Shown here one piece after another: positions 1 to 7,566 of a stretch of DNA of 64,000 nucleotides (positions within the stretch are counted from its first letter, which is position 1; every line of letters begins with the position of its first letter). The position numbers were made by a program, and so were the translations under genes. This stretch comes from CAWDYA01 sp963806495 (lineage in GTDB: Bacteria; Acidobacteriota; Polarisedimenticolia; JACPZX01; DASXTC01). The notes beneath the pieces are model-generated. The model saw only the letters and a program-made list of their open reading frames with translations. It was not told the origin of the DNA and did not search any database. The DNA is taken from assembly GCA_963806495.1 (NCBI GenBank), contig CAWDYA010000004.1:1-64000 (forward strand), in the 5' to 3' direction.

Positions 1-26
1 AGATCCTCGTCTCGCTGGCGTAGAGG

Positions 27-1484
27 CTAATCGCCTCCGGCCGGGTCCCCGGAAGGTGCCTTCGCGAGAATCCCACGGTAGCGCTCCTCGCTTTTCAACG
101 GTGCGAGCAGGTCGTCCCCCTCGATGAAGGCGGCGTCGACGACACCGGTCTGCACGAGACGGGCAAGGGCGTCGAGCGCGTCGTCCGTGTGGCCGAGCTG
201 GGCGTTCGCCCGGGCGAGGTTGAGCATGATCTGGGGGCTGTCCGGCCGGATCGCCTCGGCGATGCGGGTCACGGCGAGAGCGCGCGTGAAGTCCTTCCTG
301 TCGAAATAGTCGCGCGTCTCGTAGAAGGACAGGTTGGTGAAGGCGATCGCGAGGAGCCGCCGGGCCGCCTCGGCGTCGAGCGGGTCCTCCGCCTCGGCCT
401 CGCGCTTGAGATGTTTGAGCTGCAGATCGATCGTCGCGCGCGTGACGGATGGCGGATCCCCCGTGCGGCAGGTCTGTATGAAGGCGTAGAACCGGTTCTC
501 CCAGGCGCGCTGGCGTGACGCGATCCGGTCCTTGTGGGCGATGATGCGGCGAACCTCCTTTGCGTCGCCGAGAGACTCCGCCTTGTGCCGCACCGCGGCC
601 ACGTCGCGCAGGCCGTCGTACTCGGAGGCGAGGGCGGTGTAGTCGACGTACGCCTCGTACAGGCGGCCGGCCGATTCCTCGGATTTCGCGGCGGCGAGCC
701 GCTCGGCGAAGAGCCGCTCGATCAGCTCCGGATCCTTGTCGCGCAGCGAGGTCTTCATGGCCAGGACCTCCATCCAGGCCATCGCCTGCTCGCACACCTC
801 CACCGGCCCCCAGTCGTGTGGGCCGGGATACGAGACGAACCGGTTGGTCGCGCCCAGCTCATCGAGCCGCGCATGCAGCGCCCGCATCTCCTCGTAGTTG
901 AAGTCCAGCACCCCGGCGCCGCCGAAGAAGGCGAACGGCACGCCTTCCTTGGGCTCCACCCCTCCGGGCAGACCGCCGCCGAAGCCGATCAGCCCGGCGA
1001 CATGGCCGGCGAGACGGTAGCCGAAGTTCCATCCGACCCGTGCCGTGCCGGAGAAGCCGGCGAGATAGAGGCGGTGATTGTCGACGGCGAAGCGCCGCTG
1101 CACGTCGGGCAGCATGGCGTTCATCGCCTTCTCGTTCGGCTCCCACGGTCCGTCGCTCAGCGTGTTGTACGAGCTGACGATGATCCAGCCGAATCGCTCC
1201 GCCGCCTCGCGGAACCGCTCGAGAGGGATGAGGGCGCGGCCGCGCGGATCCATCGCGAACAGCACCGGCCAGCGCCGTTTGTGGTCGTACGCCGACGGCA
1301 GGTACAGCGCGTAGGTCTGGCTCGGATCCTTGATGCAGGGCAGGTTCTCGACCACCCGCCCCGTGGGCTGGGCGTCGGCCTCGGAAGCCTCCTCCCCGGG
1401 GGTGTCCTCGCCGGCCGGGGCGGCGAACGCGGCGGAGGCCAGGGCGAGCGCGAGAATGAGCAGGCGAAGATGACGCGTCATCAT
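27..1484 (-). CDS. exported alpha/beta-hydrolase-fold protein with C-terminal TPR region
   Basis: A 485-aa protein. The N-terminus is a signal peptide (MMTRHLRLLILALALASAAFA, then AP). Residues ~55-240 resemble an esterase/polyhydroxybutyrate-depolymerase-type hydrolase: a GFSG elbow puts the nucleophile serine near residue 145, and a late GPHDWGP segment could supply the catalytic histidine. The C-terminal half is helical, with TPR-like segments near the end. It probably acts outside the cytoplasm on an unidentified ester or peptide. The start is the first of two adjacent ATG codons; no Shine-Dalgarno is visible, but a TAGATT hexamer lies 7 nt upstream, so the mRNA may be leaderless. A longer frame upstream has no plausible start. 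The substrate is unknown. Confidence 0.75.
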   Translation of the reverse strand: MMTRHLRLLILALALASAAFAAPAGEDTPGEEASEADAQPTGRVVENLPCIKDPSQTYALYLPSAYDHKRRWPVLFAMDPRGRALIPLERFREAAERFGWIIVSSYNTLSDGPWEPNEKAMNAMLPDVQRRFAVDNHRLYLAGFSGTARVGWNFGYRLAGHVAGLIGFGGGLPGGVEPKEGVPFAFFGGAGVLDFNYEEMRALHARLDELGATNRFVSYPGPHDWGPVEVCEQAMAWMEVLAMKTSLRDKDPELIERLFAERLAAAKSEESAGRLYEAYVDYTALASEYDGLRDVAAVRHKAESLGDAKEVRRIIAHKDRIASRQRAWENRFYAFIQTCRTGDPPSVTRATIDLQLKHLKREAEAEDPLDAEAARRLLAIAFTNLSFYETRDYFDRKDFTRALAVTRIAEAIRPDSPQIMLNLARANAQLGHTDDALDALARLVQTGVVDAAFIEGDDLLAPLKSEERYRGILAKAPSGDPAGGD

Positions 1485-1491
1485 GGATGAC

Positions 1492-1497
1492 AATCTA
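1492..1497 (-). promoter_or_regulatory. -10 box TAGATT, leaderless promoter candidate
   Basis: TAGATT on the minus strand ends 7 nt before the ATG at 1484. This spacing recurs at several genes in the window and would place +1 at the start codon. Confidence 0.45.
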
Positions 1498-1649
1498 AAT
1501 GATTCGACGCGGCTTGTCCCAATCGAAGAAACCGCCGCAGGCTTCCCCCACGGCCGTTCGCGAGGAACGGTTTGGAAGCCGGCGGCGGTGAGACCGGCTC
1601 GAGAGGGACCGGCGCCGGCCACGCCGGGCCCTCCCGTGACGGTCGAACC

Positions 1650-2120
1650 TTATTTCTTGGCCTGGGCGACCTGGGCGTGCTCGAGCATGTGCGCGCCGAT
1701 GATCTGTGCCAGCACCTCGCTCGGCATCTCGGCGAGCGTGACGTTCAGGTCTTTCGTCGTCCCGCCGCGCGAAACGGTGTAGGTCACCTTGCGGCCCGGC
1801 GCCATCTCCTTCTTGACGGCCATCAGGGCCGCCTCGTTCTCCTCGGAGTACTCGACTCCGTTGATGGCCGTGAGCACGTCTCCCACCTTGAACCCGGCGG
1901 CCTGCGCCGGGCTGTCGGGCACGACGGCTTTCACCGTCAGGGCGCCGGCGTCGGTCTTGTCGAGCTCGAGCCCCACCCATCCGTGGGACTTGAAGCTGGC
2001 GACCATCATGTCCAGGCACTCCTGCGTGGTCTTTGTGCACTTGTAACCCCCACCTGCGAACGCCAGCGGAGCCATCACGGCGAGCAGGGCGGGGAGAACC
2101 AGCCAGGTGCGACGCTTCAT
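1650..2120 (-). CDS. exported PDZ-domain protein
   Basis: A 156-aa protein with a signal peptide (start MKRRTWLVLPALLAVMAPLA, cleavage near AFA-GG) and one PDZ domain at about residues 45-120, recognisable from VVPDSPAQAAGFKVGDVLTA followed by INGV. The chosen ATG follows an AGGAGG Shine-Dalgarno with 7 nt spacing, which decides it over an upstream in-frame start. Residues ~20-40 hold two cysteines (YKCTKTTQEC). No protease domain is attached, so it is a stand-alone periplasmic PDZ adaptor-like protein. Its partner is unknown. The gene diverges from the sensor kinase. Confidence 0.8.
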   Translation of the reverse strand: MKRRTWLVLPALLAVMAPLAFAGGGYKCTKTTQECLDMMVASFKSHGWVGLELDKTDAGALTVKAVVPDSPAQAAGFKVGDVLTAINGVEYSEENEAALMAVKKEMAPGRKVTYTVSRGGTTKDLNVTLAEMPSEVLAQIIGAHMLEHAQVAQAKK

Positions 2121-2283
2121 CGAGGAACCTCCTGTCATCGAATGGAGCCGGCGACCATCATGCCGCCGGCCTCCCTTGCCTTGTTACATCGGAATCATAC
2201 GGGGATGCGAGGTAAACACCCTCAAATGCGGGTAAAAAGATGTCTATGATGTCAATGAAATGTAAACCCCGCCCGGGCTGGCG

Positions 2284-2289
2284 TATATT
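2284..2289 (+). promoter_or_regulatory. -10 box TATATT, leaderless promoter candidate with upstream GTAAA repeats
   Basis: TATATT ends 7 nt before the ATG at 2297 of the sensor kinase. Upstream, GGTAAAC (~2211), GGGTAAAA (~2230) and TGTAAAC (~2261) are spaced repeats that could be operator half-sites for the response regulator of this operon. There is no TTGACA at the expected -35, which fits an activator-dependent promoter. The operator role is inference. Confidence 0.45.
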
Positions 2290-2296
2290 GCGGGCC

Positions 2297-3901
2297 ATGA
2301 GAGGCTTCCTCAAGCGCCACCTGCTCTGGGCGGGGCTGCTGGGCGTGCTGGTCCCGCTCGGGATCCTCCTGTTCCTGCAGTACCGGTGGCTGTCCGAGCT
2401 GGAGAACAAGTCCGCCATCGCGCACGAGGCCACCCTCAAGAACCTGCTCGAGGGGATCGCCACCGAGACCGAGTATTTCTACCGGGCCAACGCGGAACGC
2501 GTCCTCAATCTGCCGCCGTCGATATTCACGCAGAACCAGCTCGACAAAGCTGCGTATTACTTCGAGAAGAAGGGAATCCGGGGAGTCAGGAGGCTTTTCG
2601 TGGTGAGCTTCTACCGCGAGGACTGGGGCAAGCTGCTGTTCTTCGAGCCGTCGATGACGGTGATGGAGCCGCCGAGCAGCATCGCCGAGTCGCGCGCCGC
2701 CTACGTGGCGTCGGCGCCCTGGATGGTGATGAGCCAGAAAGGCTCCCTGCTCGACAAGGTCTCGCTCTCGGTCGACGAGCGCGACCCCGACAACCGGGTC
2801 ATCCTGAACCCGATCCTGGACGAGTCGTCGCACCTGGTGGGGGTGAGCGGCATGATCCTCGATCAGGAGTACTTCTCCAGGGTGCTGCTGCCCGGGATCA
2901 TCGACAAGGCGGTGCCGGAGTTCTTCCCCGCCGAGGCGCAGAAGCTGATCAGCGTGCACATCCATGGCGGCGGGGGCGGCGCGGCCGTCGACGAGGAGCA
3001 CGCGAAGGACGAGGCGCGCAAGACGCTCACCTTCGTCTTCACCGATTACCATCTCGGGCTGACCAGCCATTTCATGAACCCGAAGGAGTGGGCGCGGGCG
3101 AGCTTCATCCTCAACATGAGCCTCGCGGGGGTGCTGGCCGTGGTGCTGCTCGCGGGTGTCGTCATCTCGCTGCGCACGGCGTCGCGGCAGATGAAGCTGT
3201 CACAGATGAAGAGCGACTTCGTCTCCAACGTCTCGCACGAGCTGCGCACGCCGCTTGCGTCGATCCGGGTTTTCGGCGAGTTCCTGCGGCTCGGGCGGGT
3301 GACCGAGCCCGACAAGCTGCGCGAGTACGGCGAGTTCATCGAGACGGAGAGCCGCCGCCTGACGGGGCTGGTCAACAACATCCTTGATTTCTCCAAGATC
3401 GACTCGGGGCGCAAGACGTACAACATGGAGAAGGCCGATCTGAACGGGATCATCGCCGATACGCTGCGCACCTTCGATGTCCGGATGCGACACAGCGGCT
3501 TCCGTATCGAGGTGCAGCGTGCGGACCCGATCCCCCCGGTGCTCGTGGACGCCGACGCCATGTCCCAGGCGGTGGGCAACCTGCTCGACAACGCCGTGAA
3601 GTACTCCGGCGATGCGCGTGAGATCGCCGTGAAGATCCTCAGACAGGACGACTGGGCCGTGGTGTCGGTGCAGGATCACGGTATCGGGATCTCTCGCGCC
3701 GAGCAGGCGAAGATCTTCGAGCGGTTCCACCGGGTCGGCAGCAGCCTGGTGCACGACGTGAAAGGCAGCGGCCTGGGTCTCGCGATCGTGCGGCACATCG
3801 TGGAGGCCCACAAGGGACTGGTCTCGGTGGAGAGCCAGCCGGGCAAAGGAAGCGTTTTCTCGATCAAGCTTCCACTGGCCGATGGGGGAGCTCATGCCTA
3901 A
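2297..3901 (+). CDS. membrane sensor histidine kinase
   Basis: A 534-aa two-component sensor. TM1 is near residues 10-30 (LLWAGLLGVLVPLGILLFLQ), followed by a ~240-aa extracytoplasmic sensor region and TM2 near 275-300. The HisKA box is VSHELRTPLAS with phosphoacceptor His314. The HATPase domain has the N box NLLDNAVKYS, G1 DHGIGI and G2 GSGLGLAI, so it should be active. The sensor region has no family I recognise. The stop overlaps the start of the response regulator by 8 bp, so the two are translationally coupled. The ATG at 2297 is preferred because a -10-like TATATT sits 7 nt before it and the N-terminus then begins just before TM1. Confidence 0.92.
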   Translation: MRGFLKRHLLWAGLLGVLVPLGILLFLQYRWLSELENKSAIAHEATLKNLLEGIATETEYFYRANAERVLNLPPSIFTQNQLDKAAYYFEKKGIRGVRRLFVVSFYREDWGKLLFFEPSMTVMEPPSSIAESRAAYVASAPWMVMSQKGSLLDKVSLSVDERDPDNRVILNPILDESSHLVGVSGMILDQEYFSRVLLPGIIDKAVPEFFPAEAQKLISVHIHGGGGGAAVDEEHAKDEARKTLTFVFTDYHLGLTSHFMNPKEWARASFILNMSLAGVLAVVLLAGVVISLRTASRQMKLSQMKSDFVSNVSHELRTPLASIRVFGEFLRLGRVTEPDKLREYGEFIETESRRLTGLVNNILDFSKIDSGRKTYNMEKADLNGIIADTLRTFDVRMRHSGFRIEVQRADPIPPVLVDADAMSQAVGNLLDNAVKYSGDAREIAVKILRQDDWAVVSVQDHGIGISRAEQAKIFERFHRVGSSLVHDVKGSGLGLAIVRHIVEAHKGLVSVESQPGKGSVFSIKLPLADGGAHA

Positions 3902-4575
3902 GGTCCTGATCGCCGAGGACGACGAGGCGATGGCCGTCGCGCTGCGCGACGGGTTCGCCTACGAGGGGTTCGACGTGCTCCACGCCGCCGACGGGGAGAT
4001 GGCCCTGACGCTGGCCGCGAGCGAGTCGCCCGATCTGATCATCCTGGACGTCATGATGCCGAAGACGAGCGGTCTCGACGTCTGCAGGAAGATCCGCAGC
4101 GAGGGAAACGAGGTCCCGATCATCATGCTGACCGCGCGCGGCCAGGAGATCGACAAGGTCCTCGGGCTGAAGCTCGGAGCGGACGACTACGTCACCAAGC
4201 CGTTCAGCTTCATGGAGCTGATGGCCCGCGTCGAGGCGATCATGCGCCGGGTGCCCGGCAACGCGACGCAGTTCCATGCCTACACGTTCGGCGACGTCAG
4301 CGTCGAACTTCAAGCGGATGGAGGCGAAGAAGGCCGGCCGGCCGGTCGACCTCTCGCAGCGCGAGTTCATGCTGCTGAAGTACCTCATCGAGCGGCGCGG
4401 GCAGGTGGTGGCCCGCGAGGAGCTGCTCGACGCCGTGTGGGGCTACGAGCACATCCCGTTCACCCGGACGGTCGACGTGCACGTGGCCAAGCTGCGCAAG
4501 AAGATCGAGGGGAACCCCGGCGAGCCGCAGCACATCGTGACCGTCCACCGCGCCGGCTACAAGTTCATCGGCTGA
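3894..4575 (+). CDS. OmpR/PhoB-family response regulator (frame broken near 4305)
   Basis: Receiver domain at residues 1-120, with acidic pocket EDD (8-10), phosphoacceptor Asp52 (LDVMMP), Thr80 and Lys102 (VTKPF). A winged-helix DNA-binding domain follows (LSQREFMLLKYLIERRGQ, then VHVAKLRKKIEGN), giving ~227 aa. Receiver and effector lie in different frames; they join cleanly if one A is removed near 4305, so that FGDVSV is followed by DFKRMEAKKAGR. The break is most likely a sequencing indel because both halves are intact and conserved. It is the cognate partner of the overlapping kinase and a likely DNA-binding autoregulator. Without repair, the receiver reads into a false fusion with the biotin carboxylase. 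Confidence 0.88.
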
Positions 4576-4599
4576 CCCCCCGAACCGCCCCGTATCGGG

Positions 4600-4605
4600 T
4601 ATCAT
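4600..4605 (+). promoter_or_regulatory. -10 box TATCAT, leaderless promoter candidate
   Basis: TATCAT ends 8 nt before the ATG at 4614 of the biotin carboxylase gene, which lacks a clear Shine-Dalgarno. Confidence 0.35.
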
Positions 4606-4613
4606 GGGGCATC

Positions 4614-6137
4614 ATGTTCAGCAAGGTACTCATCGCCAACCGGGGCGAGATCGCCGTTCGGGTCATCCGGGCCTGCCGCGACATGGGGATCCGGGCGGTG
4701 GGCGTCTTCTCCGAGGCCGACCGCGACGCCCTGCACGTGCGCTACGCCGACGAGGCATATCCGATCGGCCCCGCCGCCCCCGCGTCGTCGTACCTGTCGA
4801 TCGACGCCATCATCGCCGCCGCCCGCAGGTCGGGCGCCGAGGCGATCCATCCCGGCTACGGCTTCCTGTCGGAGAACGCCGCCTTCGCCACGCGCTGCGA
4901 GGCCGAAGGGGTCGTCTTCATCGGGCCGCCCCCCGGCGCCATCTCGGCCATGGGCGACAAAGTGCAGGCGCGCGCCCTGATGCAGAAGGCCGGCGTACCC
5001 CTCGTGCCCGGCTCGGTCGACCCGGTCCCCTCGGCAAAGGAGCTCAAGCGACAGGCGGCGGATGTCGGCTACCCGGTGCTGCTCAAGGCGGTCTCGGGTG
5101 GCGGCGGGCGCGGCATGCGGGTGGTGCGCTCCGAGGCCGAGGCCGAGTCGGCCTACGCGCAGGCCACCTCCGAGGCGCGCACCGCCTTCGGCGACGCCTC
5201 GGTGTACATGGAGAAGCTGATCGAGCGGGGCCGGCACATCGAGGTGCAGGTGCTGTCCGATCCGCACCGCCCGTCGATCCATCTCGGCGAGCGCGAGTGC
5301 TCGATCCAGCGCCGGCACCAGAAGCTGATCGAGGAGAGCCCCTCGCCGTTCGTCGACGCGGCGCGCCGGAAGGAGCTCGGCGCCTCGGCGGTGAGGGCGG
5401 CCGACGCGGTGGGGTATCGCGGCGCCGGGACGATCGAGTTTCTCGTGGACGGGCAGGGAAACTTCTACTTCATGGAGATGAACACGCGGCTGCAGGTGGA
5501 GCATCCGGTCACGGAGATGGTGACGGGCATCGACCTGGTGAAGGCGCAGCTTCGGATCGCCGCGGGAGAGGACACGGGCCTGACGCAGGACAAGGTCGTC
5601 ATGCGCGGCTCCGCCATCGAGTGCCGCATCTGCGCCGAGGATCCGGACAACAACTTCATGCCCTCGCCCGGGCGGATCGACCGGCTGCGGGTGCCGGGCG
5701 GCCCCGGCATCCGCGACGACGGCGGCGTGTACGAGGGCTACCGGATGCCGATCCAGTACGACTCGCTGCTGTCCAAGCTGGTGGCCTGGGGCGAGACGCG
5801 CGAGGAGGCGATCGCCCGCATGACCCGCGCGCTCGACGAGTACATCGTGGAAGGAGTGCCGACCACCGTCCCGTTTCACCAGCGCGCCATGCGCGACGAC
5901 CGTTTCATCCGCGGCGACCTGCACACCGGCTTCGTCCAGGAGATGAACGGCTATCACGCGCTCTCGCCGGAGCAGACCGTGCTGCTCGAGGATCTGGCGG
6001 TCATCGCCGCCGCGCTCGCGTCCGGATCCGGCAACGGGACCGTGGCGCACGACGGTCGGGCCCCGGCCCGGCCCGACTTCGGCACCGGGTGGAAGATGGC
6101 CGGCCGGCGCCGCGCCATGGAGACGCGATACCGATGA
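4614..6137 (+). CDS. biotin carboxylase subunit of an acyl-CoA carboxylase
   Basis: A 507-aa ATP-grasp enzyme that carboxylates protein-bound biotin using ATP and bicarbonate. It opens with the family signature FSKVLIANRGEIAVRVIRAC. The glycine-rich ATP loop is KAVSGGGGRGMRVV, the catalytic region holds HIEVQVLSD and ECSIQRRHQKLIEE, and the active-site block is FMEMNTRLQVEHPVTE. It is longer than ~450-aa AccC because of a C-terminal extension, typical of acetyl/propionyl-CoA carboxylase alpha chains whose carrier is separate. The carrier gene follows after 10 bp. No carboxyltransferase is in the window, so the acyl-CoA substrate cannot be named. Confidence 0.93.
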   Translation: MFSKVLIANRGEIAVRVIRACRDMGIRAVGVFSEADRDALHVRYADEAYPIGPAAPASSYLSIDAIIAAARRSGAEAIHPGYGFLSENAAFATRCEAEGVVFIGPPPGAISAMGDKVQARALMQKAGVPLVPGSVDPVPSAKELKRQAADVGYPVLLKAVSGGGGRGMRVVRSEAEAESAYAQATSEARTAFGDASVYMEKLIERGRHIEVQVLSDPHRPSIHLGERECSIQRRHQKLIEESPSPFVDAARRKELGASAVRAADAVGYRGAGTIEFLVDGQGNFYFMEMNTRLQVEHPVTEMVTGIDLVKAQLRIAAGEDTGLTQDKVVMRGSAIECRICAEDPDNNFMPSPGRIDRLRVPGGPGIRDDGGVYEGYRMPIQYDSLLSKLVAWGETREEAIARMTRALDEYIVEGVPTTVPFHQRAMRDDRFIRGDLHTGFVQEMNGYHALSPEQTVLLEDLAVIAAALASGSGNGTVAHDGRAPARPDFGTGWKMAGRRRAMETRYR

Positions 6138-6147
6138 GGGCCGCGCG

Positions 6148-6641
6148 ATGAGGTGGCAGGCGCGTGTGGGCGGCACGGTGCGTTCCGTGGAGCTGACCCG
6201 CAAGCGCGACGGACAGGTCGAGGCGACCGTGGACGGCCGGCGCTACGCGCTGTCGGTCAGCGAGCCGCAGACGCTCGTCTACTCGATCCTGACCGACGGA
6301 GCCTCGCACGAGGCGATCGTCCAGCGCCACCAGGGGCGCTTGCGCGTGCGCCTCGGCCGCGCCGTGTTCGACATCGTCCCGGAGGAGCCGGGCCGGGCGG
6401 GACGCCTGGCCGGCGCCGACGGCGGCGGACGGGTGGTCATCAGCGCGGTGATGCCCGGGCGCGTGCTGCGCGTGATGGTCTCGCCGGGGCAGAAGGTGGC
6501 CGCGCGCGAGGGTCTGGTGGTGATCGAGGCGATGAAGATGGAAAACGAGCTGACGTCGCCGCGCGACGGCACGTCAAGCAGGTCAAGGCCGTGGCCGGCG
6601 CCACCGTGGAGACCGGTGACCTGCTCGTGGTGATCGAGTAG
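6148..6641 (+). CDS. biotin carboxyl carrier protein (frame broken near 6572)
   Basis: About 164 aa. Residues ~95-164 form a biotinyl domain with the EAMKMENEL motif; the biotinylated lysine is Lys130. The first ~85 residues are an acyl-CoA-carboxylase linker-like beta-rich segment. The reading frame breaks inside the conserved domain: SPRDG must connect to VKQVKAVAGATVETGDLLVV. One missing G near 6572 restores a complete domain ending in VVIE. As this residue pattern is near invariant, a sequence error is much likelier than a mutation. It follows the biotin carboxylase by 10 bp and is certainly its carrier subunit. Confidence 0.9.
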
Positions 6642-6660
6642 GCTCCCCCCGCACCCGCCC

Positions 6661-7566
6661 TCAGCGCCGGGGCAGCACGAACGCCTCCTCGACGAACCCG
6701 CGGATCGTCTCGCCGAGTCTGCCCTTTGTCCCGCTCCACCACAGCGAGTTGTGCCCCGCGCCCGGCACCGCGACGAACTGCTTGAGCCGGGCGGCCGAGG
6801 CGCCGTGCAGGGCGCGCCCCATGTCGATCGGGACGATCGTGTCCGCCTCGCCGTGCAGGAACAGCGTGGGGGTGGTCACCCGCCGGATGGCGGCCAGGTT
6901 GTCCAGACGCGTGCGCAGCATCCAGGAAAGCGGCAGGAACGGGAACATGCGGTGTCCCATCCCCAGGGCCGAGGTGAAGGCACCCTCCAGGACGATGGCG
7001 CCGGGACCGGGTCGATGGTCCGAGGCCAGACGGGCCGCCAGGGCCAGGGTCGGGTTCGAGCCGAGCGACTCGCCGTACAGGACGATCCGGCCCGGGGGGA
7101 TGCCCCGCTCGCGTGTCAGGTAGTCCCACGCCGCCGTGGCGTCGACAAGCAGCCCCCGCTCGGACGGACTGCCGGTGCTGTCGCCGTAGCCGCGGTAGTC
7201 GATCATCAGGGTCGTGAACCCGGCGCGGCGCAATGCGGCCAGCAGCTCGATCCGGCCGGCCCGGTTGCCGGCGTTGCCGTGCAGGAAGAGCACGGTGGCC
7301 ACCGGCTCCTCGGCCGGGACCATCCAGCCGCCGATTCTCTCCCCGTCGGCGGTCGCCAGCGTGACCGGCTCGAACGCCAGCCCGAGGTCCGAGGGATCCC
7401 GGTCGAGGCCGCGATCGGGATGGTAGATGAACGAATCCTCGAAGAAGGACAAGGCCGCCAACCCTGCCGCGATGGTCAGCGCGGCGATGCCGAAGACGAT
7501 GGCGCCCAACCGGAGGAAGGACCGGGAGGCTCCCCCCGGCGCGTGCCGGGGGGAGCTCGGACTCAC
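6661..7566 (-). CDS. membrane-anchored alpha/beta hydrolase
   Basis: A 301-aa protein. It has one N-terminal transmembrane anchor (~residues 16-42) followed by an alpha/beta hydrolase of the BEM46/ABHD13-like type: oxyanion block FLHGNAGN, GYGDSTGSPSE, nucleophile elbow YGESLGS, acid loop LFLHGEADTIVP and catalytic His in GAGHNSLWW. All triad elements are present. The GTG start is chosen because GTGA overlaps the TGA of the upstream matrixin gene, a coupled stop/start. It is likely a peptidase, esterase or thioesterase facing the periplasm, and the third gene of the 10.9-6.7 kb operon. Confidence 0.85.
   Translation of the reverse strand: MSPSSPRHAPGGASRSFLRLGAIVFGIAALTIAAGLAALSFFEDSFIYHPDRGLDRDPSDLGLAFEPVTLATADGERIGGWMVPAEEPVATVLFLHGNAGNRAGRIELLAALRRAGFTTLMIDYRGYGDSTGSPSERGLLVDATAAWDYLTRERGIPPGRIVLYGESLGSNPTLALAARLASDHRPGPGAIVLEGAFTSALGMGHRMFPFLPLSWMLRTRLDNLAAIRRVTTPTLFLHGEADTIVPIDMGRALHGASAARLKQFVAVPGAGHNSLWWSGTKGRLGETIRGFVEEAFVLPRR

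Noticed and set aside
3882..6137. One long frame fusing the receiver domain to biotin carboxylase
   Set aside because: The segment between them is an out-of-frame read of the DNA-binding domain; a single-base correction near 4305 gives two normal genes.
4602..6203. 533-codon antisense frame over biotin carboxylase
   Set aside because: No domain, no ribosome site; typical high-GC shadow.
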